Assembly: GCF_025144465.1 (NCBI RefSeq)
Contig: NZ_CP083553.1
Coordinates: 1,734,001-1,798,000, forward strand
Direction of reading: 5' to 3'
Source: Leisingera sp. S132
GTDB lineage: Bacteria > Pseudomonadota > Alphaproteobacteria > Rhodobacterales > Rhodobacteraceae
Length of the DNA: 64,000 nucleotides
This document shows, piece by piece, positions 9,199 through 18,151 of this stretch; position 1 is the first letter of the stretch; every line of letters begins with the position of its first letter. The translations under genes were made by a program, and so were the position numbers. The notes under the pieces were generated by a model. That model did not search any database, had not been told where the DNA came from, and saw only the letters and a program-made list of their open reading frames with translations.

Positions 9199-11605
9199 TG
9201 GCAAACACCTTGAGCAGATCAGCCGGGTCAATCCGGCTCAGCCGCCAGGCTGGCAGAGCAGCAGCAATCACCGCAGCAAGGAGTGCCAGCATGAACAACC
9301 GCAGCCAGTCCAGTGGAAACAGATACATCGGCAGCTTCCAGCCAAAGGCAGCCACGTTGATCACCGAAAGCAGCACCCATGCCAGAACAAGACCCAGCGG
9401 CAGCGCGAGAACCGCTGTCCCGGCCGCCAGCATAAGGCTGCGCAGAACCTCTGCCGCGGCCAGTTGGCGGCGGGTCACGCCCATCGCCCAGACCGGCGCC
9501 AGCTGCGGCAGGCGCTGGCTCCACAGTGTCAGCAGGCTGGTTAGCAGCGCAAAGCCAGCAACACCCAGAGTCAGCAAGTTCAAGGCGGCAGTGATGACAA
9601 AGGTTCTGTCAAAAACCGCCAGCGAACGCGTCTTGACTGTGGCTTGGTCTGTGATGTTTTCCCGTGGAAAGTCAAACTCTTGCCTGATTGACTTGATCAA
9701 GCCGGAAATTTCTTGAGGATCAGCGCGCAAGCCGAAGTTCCTGTTGGGAAGACTTGGGACATGCTGTAGAAGCGCTCGCAGCGAAACCATGGCTTGGCCA
9801 TTCGGATTTCCATAGTCAGAGTAGACCCCGGCAACGGGCAGACGCCATCCAGGTCCCAATTCCAGAATGCTGCCCGGTGCCAGCATGTGCCGGCGCGCAA
9901 GCTGCTCATTGATCAGCAGCGCTTCACCGCTTGCCGTTTGGTCCCAGACATCCGGCAAGGCGTCCAGCAGGGGCCAGTTTGTCCGGTAGGCTTCGTCGTC
10001 TTCAAATCCGTAAACCCGCAGCGGAGCGCCTTTGAACCTGGTGTCGTGATAGCGGCGGGACAGGACCGTGATGCCCTGCGCCTCCAGCCAATGCGCCAGT
10101 TCCGCGCCCTGTTCATCGCTTGTGGCGGTGACATAAACCTCCGCGAACAGCCGCTGATCCAGCCAGCCCGTAAAGGTCAGGCGGAAGCTGGACACCATGG
10201 TGCCAACGCCAATGTTTGCAGCCAGGGCCAGCAGCAAAGCCATCAGTGCCAAAGACATGCCCGGAAGCTGCGCGCGGGTGTCGGCCCAAAGCCACTCAGC
10301 CATTGCGCCCTTTGCCATTCGTGCTCCTAGCGATAGGCCTGTTGAAATTAGCAGTGGCAAAAAAAGAGCTGCGCCCAGCATTACGGCTCCGAGGAATGCA
10401 AAACCTGCAACAAGCCCTTGAAAGAAATAAATAACAGTCAAACCTGCAGTGATGGCAGCGGCGCCGCAGAACGCGCTGGTCACATGTGATTGGCTGGCTT
10501 GCTGGCCGCGGGCACGGGTCGCCGGGGCAGCCAAAATGGGCAAGCGCCAAAGTGCAAAGAGCGATTGCGTACTGGCCAGAAAAGCGCCGCCCAGGGTCAT
10601 TGCCAGCCCGGAAATGACCCAGCCGGGCCGCAGCGACAGGCTGCCGTCCACTGACGCGCCATACAGCCCGGCCAAGGTCGCATTGACATCAGGCAGCAAC
10701 GCAGCCGCCACCAGGTAACCGCCCGCAAGCCCGGCAATGCCCGCAAGAAGGGCAATGGCGGCCAGCTCGGCGGCAAACAGGCCGGACAGCAGGTGCATAG
10801 GCACCCCTAGACTGCGCAAGGTCCGGATCATCCCGCGCCGCTGTTCCAGGCTTAGCGCGATGGTTCCCTGAACGATGAAGAGTCCGACGGCAAAGGACAA
10901 CAGGCCAAAGGCCGTAAGGTTCAGATGGAAACTTTCCGTCAGACGCGCTGTGTCAGAGGCCGCGGCGCGGGCAGGGATATGTTTAAGCTCGGGTGCAAGC
11001 CCGGCAAGCGGGGCCAGTCCAGGAGTTTGTTCGGGCAGAACCAACAGATAACTCAGACTGTATGGCTGGCGGAGCAATTGACTGGCTAGGCTGAGATCAG
11101 CCATGGCTATGCCCCGCGGCAATGCCGCTAGGCGGGTTACCGGATGGGTTTTCTGCGCTTCTGACAAAAGCGCGGCCGTCTCCGGGTGGGCAAAGATCCG
11201 ACCTGGAGGGCGCAGGGCCTCTAATGCTGTTGCGCCCCCTGCTTCTGCGGCTTCGGCAAGCGCGGGCGCCTGCGGATGCTGCAGCAGGTCAACGCCCATG
11301 ATATCAAAGCTGTGCCGGTCGAATCTGACAACACCCTCCAGCACCGGAGCAAGCCTCCATCCAGAACGACGCAACTCGGCGTAGCGGGCAATGGGGATGG
11401 ATCCGGTTTCCGGTACAAGCCGGGCAAGCCCTGCTGTGCCAAGCTGTTCCGACGCGCGGGCATAACTCGCCCGTGCTTCTGCGTTGATTGCCTGGACCGC
11501 CGACCACAAACCGGCCGCAAGCGCCAGCCCGGCAATCAGGGTTGCCAGCTGCAGCGGGTGTCGCCGCCAATGCGACAGAATTGCCAGAAGCGCGGCGCCT
11601 GTCAT
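9188..11605 (-). CDS. ABC transporter permease, FtsX/MacB-like, duplicated
   Basis: This 805-residue inner-membrane protein has the architecture of a doubled FtsX-type permease. One membrane segment lies near residues 15-37, then an external domain, then segments at about 225-360, a second half beginning near residue 380, and a final three-helix bundle near 660-800. The C-terminus 'LSRIDPADLLKVFANE' is the typical end of FtsX/LolC/E permeases. Its start overlaps the ATPase stop by ATGA and its stop overlaps the lipocalin-like gene, so the three are tightly coupled. Such systems usually move lipids, lipoproteins or peptides out of the inner membrane rather than importing nutrients. The substrate is unknown. 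Confidence 0.9.
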   Translation of the reverse strand: MTGAALLAILSHWRRHPLQLATLIAGLALAAGLWSAVQAINAEARASYARASEQLGTAGLARLVPETGSIPIARYAELRRSGWRLAPVLEGVVRFDRHSFDIMGVDLLQHPQAPALAEAAEAGGATALEALRPPGRIFAHPETAALLSEAQKTHPVTRLAALPRGIAMADLSLASQLLRQPYSLSYLLVLPEQTPGLAPLAGLAPELKHIPARAAASDTARLTESFHLNLTAFGLLSFAVGLFIVQGTIALSLEQRRGMIRTLRSLGVPMHLLSGLFAAELAAIALLAGIAGLAGGYLVAAALLPDVNATLAGLYGASVDGSLSLRPGWVISGLAMTLGGAFLASTQSLFALWRLPILAAPATRARGQQASQSHVTSAFCGAAAITAGLTVIYFFQGLVAGFAFLGAVMLGAALFLPLLISTGLSLGARMAKGAMAEWLWADTRAQLPGMSLALMALLLALAANIGVGTMVSSFRLTFTGWLDQRLFAEVYVTATSDEQGAELAHWLEAQGITVLSRRYHDTRFKGAPLRVYGFEDDEAYRTNWPLLDALPDVWDQTASGEALLINEQLARRHMLAPGSILELGPGWRLPVAGVYSDYGNPNGQAMVSLRALLQHVPSLPNRNFGLRADPQEISGLIKSIRQEFDFPRENITDQATVKTRSLAVFDRTFVITAALNLLTLGVAGFALLTSLLTLWSQRLPQLAPVWAMGVTRRQLAAAEVLRSLMLAAGTAVLALPLGLVLAWVLLSVINVAAFGWKLPMYLFPLDWLRLFMLALLAAVIAAALPAWRLSRIDPADLLKVFANER

Positions 11606-12258
11606 GCCGCCGTGCCGTGCCGCAGATGCAGGCGCTGGTCGAGCATCCCTGCAATTGCTTCGGAATGGGTTACCAGAAAAAGCGCTGTGCCGCTTTCCTG
11701 GACAAGTTCCAGCATCAGTTCCATCACGGCAGCGCTAGCGGTTTCATCGAGGTTGCCGGTCGGCTCATCCGCCAGCAGCAGCTTGGGCCGAACGGCCAGT
11801 GCGCGGGCGATTGCCACCCGCTGCTGCTGCCCGCCAGAAAGCTGCTCGGGGTAACGGTGCAGCAGACCGGACAGGCCCAGGCGGTCAGTCAGGCGCTTTT
11901 CCCAGCCCTCATCCCATCTGCCGCCAAGACGGGCATGTAACGCAATGTTCTTGCTAATGTTAAGTGAGGGGATTAGGTTAAATTGCTGAAAAACAAGAGA
12001 AACATCCTGCCTGCGCAATGCCGCCCGCTGGCTGTCACTCAACCCGGAGAGGCGCGTTCCGTCAATCTCGATTTCGCCGCGGTCAAATTGATCGAGCGCC
12101 CCAGCCAGATGAAGCAAAGTGCTTTTGCCGGAGCCGCTTTCTCCGGTCAGGGCCAGGCTGCGGCCACCCTGCAGATCCAGTGATATCCCGCGAAGCACAG
12201 CTGTTTCAGCTGTTTGGCCCGGAAAGCGCTTGGTCACGTTGCGGATTGTCAGAACCAT
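11602..12258 (-). CDS. ABC transporter ATP-binding protein (LolD/MacB-like)
   Basis: This 218-residue ATPase contains all ABC motifs: Walker A 'GESGSGKST', the Q-loop region 'LVFQQFNLIPSL', the signature 'LSGGQQQRVAIARAL', Walker B 'LLLADEPTGNLDE' and the switch histidine in 'VTHSEA'. The sequence and size fit the group that powers FtsX-like permeases (LolD, MacB N-domain, YknY). It is the first gene of the three-gene minus-strand operon and overlaps the permease gene by four bases. It acts at the cytoplasmic face of the inner membrane. Confidence 0.93.
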   Translation of the reverse strand: MVLTIRNVTKRFPGQTAETAVLRGISLDLQGGRSLALTGESGSGKSTLLHLAGALDQFDRGEIEIDGTRLSGLSDSQRAALRRQDVSLVFQQFNLIPSLNISKNIALHARLGGRWDEGWEKRLTDRLGLSGLLHRYPEQLSGGQQQRVAIARALAVRPKLLLADEPTGNLDETASAAVMELMLELVQESGTALFLVTHSEAIAGMLDQRLHLRHGTAA

Positions 12259-12452
12259 ATGCGTCTGTCTCTGCGCCTTGGGCCATCACATGCTGCCCGG
12301 CCACTCAATACCCTCGCGTCCTGGATGTCCAGCGGAGAGACAGTTCCGTCTGGTCAATGCGTTGGCGGGAATGCTTCAATTGCGTCTTGCCCGCATGATT
12401 TCTATGGTGCAGCCAAGGGGTGGCAAATCGAATTCAGTACGGGAGGTAAGGC

Positions 12453-12902
12453 GTGACGCTGTGGAACCAGCTTCTGTGGGGATCAATCTACCTCAGCGCC
12501 TGCCTGATCCTTGAAATCACGGTGCTGGTCTGGTGCGCTTCGGTTCTGAACAGGATGTCCAAACGGTTTTCCAAACCCTACCGGCCCTGGCAGTTGGGCC
12601 TGATGCTGCTGGTTGCCATTTTTATCATTCTTGGAAGCCATACCGCCCAGGTTTGGATCTGGTCTTCGGCCTTTGTGTTGGTCGGCGCGATCGAAGACTG
12701 GAACACCTCGGTGTATTTTTCGCTGGTGACCTACACCACCCTTGGCTACGGCGATGTGGTGCTGGGCCCTGCGCTACGGATATTTGCGGCTTTGGCTGCG
12801 GTCACGGGCCTGTTTGGGTTCGGGATCAGCACAGCGTTCCTTGTCAGCGCCATGGGGCGGCTGTTTTCCTTTAATGGACAACGTTCTGAAGGGGGCGGCT
12901 AA
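12453..12902 (+). CDS. Small two-pore-helix type potassium channel family protein
   Basis: This 149-residue inner-membrane protein has an ion-channel domain (Ion_trans_2-like). Hydrophobic segments lie near residues 6-30 and 47-67, followed by a pore loop with the selectivity-filter-like 'TTLGYGD' (canonical T-V/I-G-Y-G-D) and a final segment near 103-130. There is no cytoplasmic TrkA-N regulatory domain, so it is a bare channel. It starts with GTG at 12453 after GGGAGGTAAG. Its stop codon overlaps the convergent cardiolipin synthase stop by four bases. Potassium selectivity is inferred from the filter. Confidence 0.85.
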   Translation: MTLWNQLLWGSIYLSACLILEITVLVWCASVLNRMSKRFSKPYRPWQLGLMLLVAIFIILGSHTAQVWIWSSAFVLVGAIEDWNTSVYFSLVTYTTLGYGDVVLGPALRIFAALAAVTGLFGFGISTAFLVSAMGRLFSFNGQRSEGGG

Positions 12903-14314
12903 AGCACAGGGGCGAGCAGGCGCGCTGCCGGTGCCAGCAGGCGGATCCAGAGTTTCTGCTGGCTCAGACTTTCGGTCAGTTCGCGCGCACTCCGGAAGTC
13001 TTCTGCCAGCATGTTTGCTATTTCAGACGCGGGGCGCGGATCAAAGAACAGCGCCATGGTTTCGAAGTTCAGCCTGAAGGACCGGTTGTCGAGATTTGCT
13101 GTCCCGATGCCGCCAATTGTATTGTCAGCCACAAAGCACTTCTGGTGCATGAACCCGCCCTGGTAGCGCAGGATACGAACCCCGGCTTCACGCAATTCAT
13201 CAAAAAATGCAAAGCTGGCAAGCCATGGCAGGTGGTGGTCAATGGTTTCCGGCAAAAGCACCCGGACATCGACACCCCGCAGGCCGGCGTGTTTCAAGGC
13301 TGCAAAAACATCCTGATCAGGAACGAAGTAGGGAGACGCGAGCCAAATCCTGGACTGTGCCGCAGTGATGGCGGAGAAATAGAGCATGGAGCCATTGCCG
13401 GTTGTGTCACCTGGCCCGGTCGAGGCGATCAGCCCCGGCAGGTCCTGCGGTGACACTTCGGGCTTCCAGTTGAGAAGGTCCAGGATAGGTTCCTGTGTTC
13501 GCCAGAGCCAATCCTCTGCAAAGGACAGCTGAAGCTGCTGGACCACGGGCCCGGTCAGCCGGACATGCGTATCCCGCCAAGTACCAAACTTCGGATCGAG
13601 CCCAATGTATTCATCTCCGGCATTGAGGCCGCCGGTGAAGCCAATCCGTCCATCCGCGATCACGGTTTTCCGGTGATTGCGGAAGTTGATCCGCAACCGG
13701 TGCCAAGGACCGCGCTGAACCGCCGGGTCAATCATGTTGATGCCTGCAGCCTCCAACGCGTGTTTATAGTCGCGCGGCAGCTTGCGGCTGCCGATGCTGT
13801 CGGTCATGAACCAGATGGTCACACCGCGCTCTGCAGCGGCAATCAGCCGGGTCTGCAGTTGCAGCCCAACCCCGTCGGCGTGCAGGATGTAATACTGAAC
13901 CAGGATATAATCCTGCGCATTATCAATTGCTTCGTAGATGGCGTTAAAGGTTTCGGCACCGTTAAGAAGCAGTTCCATTCCGTTGCCCCGGCAGACATTC
14001 AGGCCTGCGATCACTTCGAAAGGGGCCGTATTGACAGCCAATGCAGATGCGTCTTGTGTCCGGGCATTGGTAAAGTTGCGCTTGGCGATCACGGCCTGCT
14101 CTGCGGCCCGGCGCGTCGTCCAGTATCCTTTGAAACGGTGATGGCCAAAAATCATGTAGGCGGGCAGGGCCAGCACCGGTGCAGACAGAAGGAATACGAC
14201 CCAGCCGATCGCGCCTTGCGGCGTGCGCGCAGTGCGTGCCGCGCTGAGTGCCGCCACTCCGGCCGCCGTCCAGGTTGCAGCCAGGGCTGCGGTGCTTAGA
14301 ACGATCCAGAACAT
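12899..14314 (-). CDS. cls: Cardiolipin synthase, two PLD domains
   Basis: The 471-residue protein is a phospholipase-D-superfamily enzyme that joins two phosphatidylglycerol molecules (or a related donor) into cardiolipin at the inner membrane. Two N-terminal membrane segments (about 1-25 and 33-56) include the PLDNc-type domain. Both catalytic HKD motifs are present: H214-R-K in 'HRKTVIADGRIGFTGG' and H390-Q-K in 'HQKCFVADNTIGGIGTAN'. ATG 14314 is chosen over an upstream frame extension because it follows GGAG at proper spacing and starts the first membrane helix. The gene converges with the ion channel gene. Confidence 0.93.
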   Translation of the reverse strand: MFWIVLSTAALAATWTAAGVAALSAARTARTPQGAIGWVVFLLSAPVLALPAYMIFGHHRFKGYWTTRRAAEQAVIAKRNFTNARTQDASALAVNTAPFEVIAGLNVCRGNGMELLLNGAETFNAIYEAIDNAQDYILVQYYILHADGVGLQLQTRLIAAAERGVTIWFMTDSIGSRKLPRDYKHALEAAGINMIDPAVQRGPWHRLRINFRNHRKTVIADGRIGFTGGLNAGDEYIGLDPKFGTWRDTHVRLTGPVVQQLQLSFAEDWLWRTQEPILDLLNWKPEVSPQDLPGLIASTGPGDTTGNGSMLYFSAITAAQSRIWLASPYFVPDQDVFAALKHAGLRGVDVRVLLPETIDHHLPWLASFAFFDELREAGVRILRYQGGFMHQKCFVADNTIGGIGTANLDNRSFRLNFETMALFFDPRPASEIANMLAEDFRSARELTESLSQQKLWIRLLAPAARLLAPVL

Positions 14315-14406
14315 AGAGGGCTCCAAAATCCGCCTGATTGTCAGACTAATACCGATCCGGGCATCCCGCCATACCCGGGAAAACGCATCGCAGTCCGGCT
14401 CATGAA

Positions 14407-15315
14407 TTGACGCTGGCAATTTCCCTGCAGTTGTGGGACGTTGCGGCTATGCCGATCCTTCCGCCAGTCCTCATGTGGCCAGCCGCATTGTTATCCGCCG
14501 CCGGCCGTTTCAACAGAAAAAACGGCTGGGTGATGAGCAGTCATATCGCCATGTCGATGATGCTGGCGCTGTTTCCCTTTGTGCTGTTCACCGTGGCGCT
14601 CGCAGGCACTGTTGCCGGTCTCCTTTCGCAAGAGGTCGAGGTTGAGGCGATGACGGAGCAGGTGTTCAGTGTTTGGCCGGATGCAGTGGCACGGCCGATC
14701 CTGACAGAGCTCAAGGCGGTACTGCGCACGTCCAACACACAGCTGGTGACACTGGGCGGCCTTTTTGCGCTTTATTTTGCGTCAAACGGCGTCGATGCGG
14801 TGAGAACCGCTATGGTCCAGGCCTATCACGACACCGACACCCGGCCGTTCTGGCGGTCCCGTGCGCTGTGCATCGCGCTGGTCATTCTTGGCGGCGCGGG
14901 CATTCTGGCAGTCACGGTGTTTGAAGTGATCATGCCGCTGTATGTGCGCCATATCACCAAGCTGCTGCCTTTTGCCACTGTGCCGCAAGGCTGGGAGCAG
15001 GGGTTGCGGGGGCTTCTGGCGCTGGCGCTGCCAACGGGTGCGGTGCTGGCGTTTCATGTTCTGCTGCCAGGGCGGGTGCATCGGTTCCGGCGCATTCTGC
15101 CAGGTGCCATCCTGACGCTGCTGCTGTGGCTGATCTGCGGCAGCGGGTTTGCGATTTATGTGAGCTCTTTTGCGCAGTACTCTGCCACTTACGCAGGCCT
15201 CGCCGGCGCGATGGCGGCGATGATCTTTTTGTATCTCAATTCCGCCATCTTGATCCTGGGTGCGGAATTCAATGGTGCGCTGATCGATATGGCGAACAAA
15301 ATGGGGCGGACATAA
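14407..15315 (+). CDS. YihY/BrkB family inner-membrane protein
   Basis: This protein of up to 302 residues belongs to the YihY (formerly mis-annotated 'RNase BN') family. It has about six membrane segments and the family's 'ALFPFVLFTVALAG' opening and 'AGLAGAMAAMIFLYLNSAILILGAEFNGAL' closing region. Its biochemical role is not known. The start is uncertain: the frame can open with TTG at 14407 or with ATG at 14449, which would give 288 residues; neither has a strong ribosome binding site. It is divergent from cls, and the two start regions nearly touch. Confidence 0.88.
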   Translation: MTLAISLQLWDVAAMPILPPVLMWPAALLSAAGRFNRKNGWVMSSHIAMSMMLALFPFVLFTVALAGTVAGLLSQEVEVEAMTEQVFSVWPDAVARPILTELKAVLRTSNTQLVTLGGLFALYFASNGVDAVRTAMVQAYHDTDTRPFWRSRALCIALVILGGAGILAVTVFEVIMPLYVRHITKLLPFATVPQGWEQGLRGLLALALPTGAVLAFHVLLPGRVHRFRRILPGAILTLLLWLICGSGFAIYVSSFAQYSATYAGLAGAMAAMIFLYLNSAILILGAEFNGALIDMANKMGRT

Positions 15316-15444
15316 ACCCTGCGGCGCTTCTGCAACTGTTTCCATTTATTCAACAATAAGGCAGGCGTGCCACAATTGCGCCCCGGTCTGATCCTAATCC
15401 GCCTCTAAGACTGCAGGAAAGCAGCGGATCCAGAAGGGGCCACC

Positions 15445-15633
15445 ATGACAAAACTGCAAAACAAACTGCGCCGCATGCGGCTGTTTGAACTGATGCGTCA
15501 ACGCGGAATGGGCAGCACCGCGGGGCATGACCTGCGGGTGTCACGGCTGACCGACGAAGAAGGTGAAGAGGCCATCATGCTTCGCACAATGGCCGCCCGG
15601 TCGCTGACCATGCCCCGCAACCGTCAGGTTTGA
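15445..15633 (+). CDS. Small conserved-looking hypothetical protein, 62 residues
   Basis: An open frame of 62 codons begins at ATG 15445 after AGAAGGGGCCACC, a good ribosome binding site. The product is a soluble, strongly charged helical peptide (many Arg, Met and Leu; acidic patch 'TDEEGEE'). No signal peptide, membrane segment or metal motif is present and I do not recognise the family. The position in a 320-base gap between yihY and rlmE, the good start signal and the non-repetitive composition argue that it is real. Confidence 0.55.
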   Translation: MTKLQNKLRRMRLFELMRQRGMGSTAGHDLRVSRLTDEEGEEAIMLRTMAARSLTMPRNRQV

Positions 15634-15639
15634 CGCGGT

Positions 15640-16356
15640 TCAGCCGCGGAACCCCGTGGCCACCACGAACTTTTCAGAGCTGTCCGACCGCGAGGAGGGC
15701 GGCTTGATATTCATCACCTTGGTGAACTTCTGCTTCAGCAGCTTCTGCAGCTCCCCCTCTGCACCGCCGGCCAGAACCTTGGCGACAAAGGTGCCGCCTT
15801 CTTCCAGCACGTCAAAGGCGAAGTAGGCCGCAGTTTCGCACAGTGATATGATCCGCAAATGGTCGGTCTGCTTGTGGCCGGAACTGGCCGCTGCCATATC
15901 CGACATCACCACATCCGCTTTGCCGCCAAGCCATTCCTTCACCTGTTCGTCAGCGCCGTCGTCCATGAAGTCGAGCTGGTGGAATTCCGCGCCTGCCAGC
16001 GGTTCGACCTCTTGCAAGTCGACACCGATGATGCGGCCAACGGCCTTTCCCTGTTTTTCGCCCAGGGAATTGATCCGCTTTACTGCCACCTGCGCCCAGC
16101 CGCCCGGCGCGCAGCCCAGATCGACAACCCGCGCACCATTCACCAGGAAGCGGAACTTGTCGTCCAGCTCCATGATCTTATAGGCGGCCCGGCCGCGGTA
16201 GCCTTCGGCCTGGGCGCGTTTGACATAAGGGTCGTTCAGCTGCCGCTGCAGCCAGCGGGTCGAGCTGAGCTTGCGCCCGCGCGCCGTTTTTACATTCACC
16301 TTCAGATCGCGCTGCCCGCGTCCCGAAGTGTTCTTTCCTGTCGGTGTCTTTGCCAT
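15640..16356 (-). CDS. rlmE: 23S rRNA (uridine2552-2'-O)-methyltransferase
   Basis: The 238-residue protein matches RlmE/RrmJ/FtsJ, which uses S-adenosylmethionine to methylate the A-loop uridine of 23S rRNA late in 50S assembly. The SAM-binding motif '[15 protein letters not shown]' and the K-D-K-E catalytic residues ('[11 protein letters not shown]', 'VVMSDMAA', 'FVAKVLAGG', '[10 protein letters not shown]') are visible. A basic N-terminal extension of some 30 residues precedes the fold. ATG 16356 is preferred to an ATG four codons upstream because of GGTGG before it. The gene follows ppx/gppA in the same direction with a 76-base gap. Confidence 0.93.
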   Translation of the reverse strand: MAKTPTGKNTSGRGQRDLKVNVKTARGRKLSSTRWLQRQLNDPYVKRAQAEGYRGRAAYKIMELDDKFRFLVNGARVVDLGCAPGGWAQVAVKRINSLGEKQGKAVGRIIGVDLQEVEPLAGAEFHQLDFMDDGADEQVKEWLGGKADVVMSDMAAASSGHKQTDHLRIISLCETAAYFAFDVLEEGGTFVAKVLAGGAEGELQKLLKQKFTKVMNIKPPSSRSDSSEKFVVATGFRG

Positions 16357-16432
16357 GACTGCCACCATTTGCGCCGGATGCCCGGAGTTTCGACACCCCC
16401 GGCCCGGAAAAATCCAATTCTACCGGCCCCGC

Positions 16433-17545
16433 TTAATAGGGGCCGTCTTCCAGAACACCATCCGCGCTCATCTGCGCATAAAGCAGGCCTTCGCGCAGGC
16501 CGCGGTCCGCGACCGATAGGCGGTCAGTGGGCCAGCAACGCAGCAGCGCCTGCAGGATGGCGGAACCGGACATGATCAGCGCCTGCCGGTCCTCGCCGAT
16601 GCGGGGGTCACGGCGGCGGCCCTGAGGGCCGAGTTCTAGATAACCCCGGATCACTTTGTCAATCTGATCGCTGGTCATCCGCAGCCCGTCCACTTTGGTA
16701 CGGTCATAGCGTTTGAGGCCTAGATGCGAGGCCGCCACGGTTGTGACGGTACCGGAGGTGCCGACAATCTGAAACCCTGCGCGTGCTTGCTCGTCCTTGT
16801 AGGGGGCGAAATCAGCAAGGTTCTCCTCGAAGAACCAGCTCATCAGGGCAAAGCGCGCGGCGTCGTCCTCCACATCGTTGAACTGGTCGCGCAATGTGGC
16901 GACTCCCAGCGGCACTGAGATCCAGTCCACCACCTTGGCGGCAGGGAACGGGCTTTCTGTCGGGTGAAACCCGTTGTGCAACCGCATGATGGCCGCCGGG
17001 CGGTCGCGCCGCGGCACCGAGGAAACGTCGATCCAGACCAGTTCGGTGGAGCCGCCGCCGATATCAACAACCAGCAGCTGCTCCGTCTTGGTGGAGACCA
17101 GCGGCGCACAGGAAATAACCGCGAGCCGCGCTTCCTCCTCTGGCTGGATGATTTCAAGCGTAAGCCCGGTTTCCCGTTTCACCTGCCGGATGAAGTCCCG
17201 GGCGTTTTTGGCGCGGCGGCAGGCCTCCGTTGCCACCAGCCGCATCCGCTTGACCTTGTTTCGCTTGAGTTTCTGCTGGCAGATCCGCAGCGCCTGAATG
17301 GTGCGCGCCATCGAGGACCGCGACAGCCGTCCGGTCCGCTCCAGTCCGGCGCCGAGCTGCACCGACTTGGAGAAACTGTCGACCACATGAATGCCGCTGC
17401 CCTTGGGCTGGGCAATCAGCATGCGGCAGCTATTTGTACCCAGATCCAGTGCCGCATAAAGCGCATCAGGATCGGGACGGGCCGGTGCAGGGGTCTCAAC
17501 CGCTTTGGGAAACGCGCCCGCACCTTTCGAGCGCCTGGGCGCCAT
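16433..17545 (-). CDS. Ppx/GppA family phosphatase (exopolyphosphatase or pppGpp hydrolase)
   Basis: The 370-residue protein has the ASKHA-fold motifs of the Ppx/GppA family: phosphate-1 'ALDLGTNSCRMLIA', the Mg-binding catalytic region 'RETGLTLEIIQPEEEARL' and phosphate-2 'VVDIGGGSTELVWID'. It is shorter than E. coli Ppx because it lacks the C-terminal HD domain, as is common in alphaproteobacteria. It would degrade polyphosphate and/or the alarmone pppGpp; sequence alone does not tell which. It is followed by rlmE, probably in one transcript. Confidence 0.9.
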   Translation of the reverse strand: MAPRRSKGAGAFPKAVETPAPARPDPDALYAALDLGTNSCRMLIAQPKGSGIHVVDSFSKSVQLGAGLERTGRLSRSSMARTIQALRICQQKLKRNKVKRMRLVATEACRRAKNARDFIRQVKRETGLTLEIIQPEEEARLAVISCAPLVSTKTEQLLVVDIGGGSTELVWIDVSSVPRRDRPAAIMRLHNGFHPTESPFPAAKVVDWISVPLGVATLRDQFNDVEDDAARFALMSWFFEENLADFAPYKDEQARAGFQIVGTSGTVTTVAASHLGLKRYDRTKVDGLRMTSDQIDKVIRGYLELGPQGRRRDPRIGEDRQALIMSGSAILQALLRCWPTDRLSVADRGLREGLLYAQMSADGVLEDGPY

Positions 17546-17830
17546 GATTCACGCCCTCCGATTATCGTGTTAAGGACGACAATAGGTGCGCGGGTGCACA
17601 GGCGCAAGCGCCGCAAGGGCAGAAGTGAAGCAATTTCCGCTGCTTCCCGGAAAACTCATAATTCACATGAATATTTTGGCGGTTCGCTGCTGTGGCATTC
17701 ACAGGTGCGCAAAGCTAGTGTCGCGGCAGCAAAACGTCGCTCAATCCCATCGTGTTGTCGAAAATCGACCAACCTGCGGCGCGTCACCGCACTAGAACGT
17801 GGTCTATCCAGGCTAGGAGGAAAGCAAGGC

Positions 17831-18127
17831 ATGCCCGACGTTACGATTGTATACTGGCGCGATATCCCCGCGCAGGTCATCGTTGGCAAAGGCCGCCGCG
17901 GCGCCAAGCGTCAGCTCGAGGAACGGTTCGAGCAGGCAATTGACCGCGCAGCCATGAAGGTGAACGCTAAGGACGCGGACGCCTATCTGGCTGAATGGCG
18001 AAAGGCCGCACCTTTCTCCGCGGAAGGCGAGGCGGCTGACATTGCTGAAGCCGAAGCAAAGCGCCTGGAAACTGAGTATGATCAGGACCGCCTGAAGGCA
18101 CTGATTGCGAATGACGGATGGGCGTGA
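17831..18127 (+). CDS. 'Virulence factor' family protein (PF13769-like), first gene of a one-carbon operon
   Basis: This 98-residue soluble protein opens with 'MPDVTIVYWRDIPAQVIVGKGRRG' (here split: a V-Y-W-R-D-I-P motif followed by a basic GKGRRGAK stretch) and is helical and acidic afterwards. The pattern matches the small Pfam 'virulence factor' family, which has no established biochemistry. The start ATG 17831 has a textbook AGGAGG at 17816-17821. The MetF-like gene begins 24 bases after its stop and the corrinoid methyltransferase follows, so it is likely to serve one-carbon transfer rather than virulence. That role is inferred from position. Confidence 0.8.
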   Translation: MPDVTIVYWRDIPAQVIVGKGRRGAKRQLEERFEQAIDRAAMKVNAKDADAYLAEWRKAAPFSAEGEAADIAEAEAKRLETEYDQDRLKALIANDGWA

Positions 18128-18151
18128 CCCCTACCACTTTGGGAGGCCGTG

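Noticed and set aside
17546-17830. SAM or SAH riboswitch before the one-carbon operon
   Set aside because: The gap contains only one short stem (GTCGA/TCGAC at 17757-17769) and no match to the known SAM-II or SAH cores.
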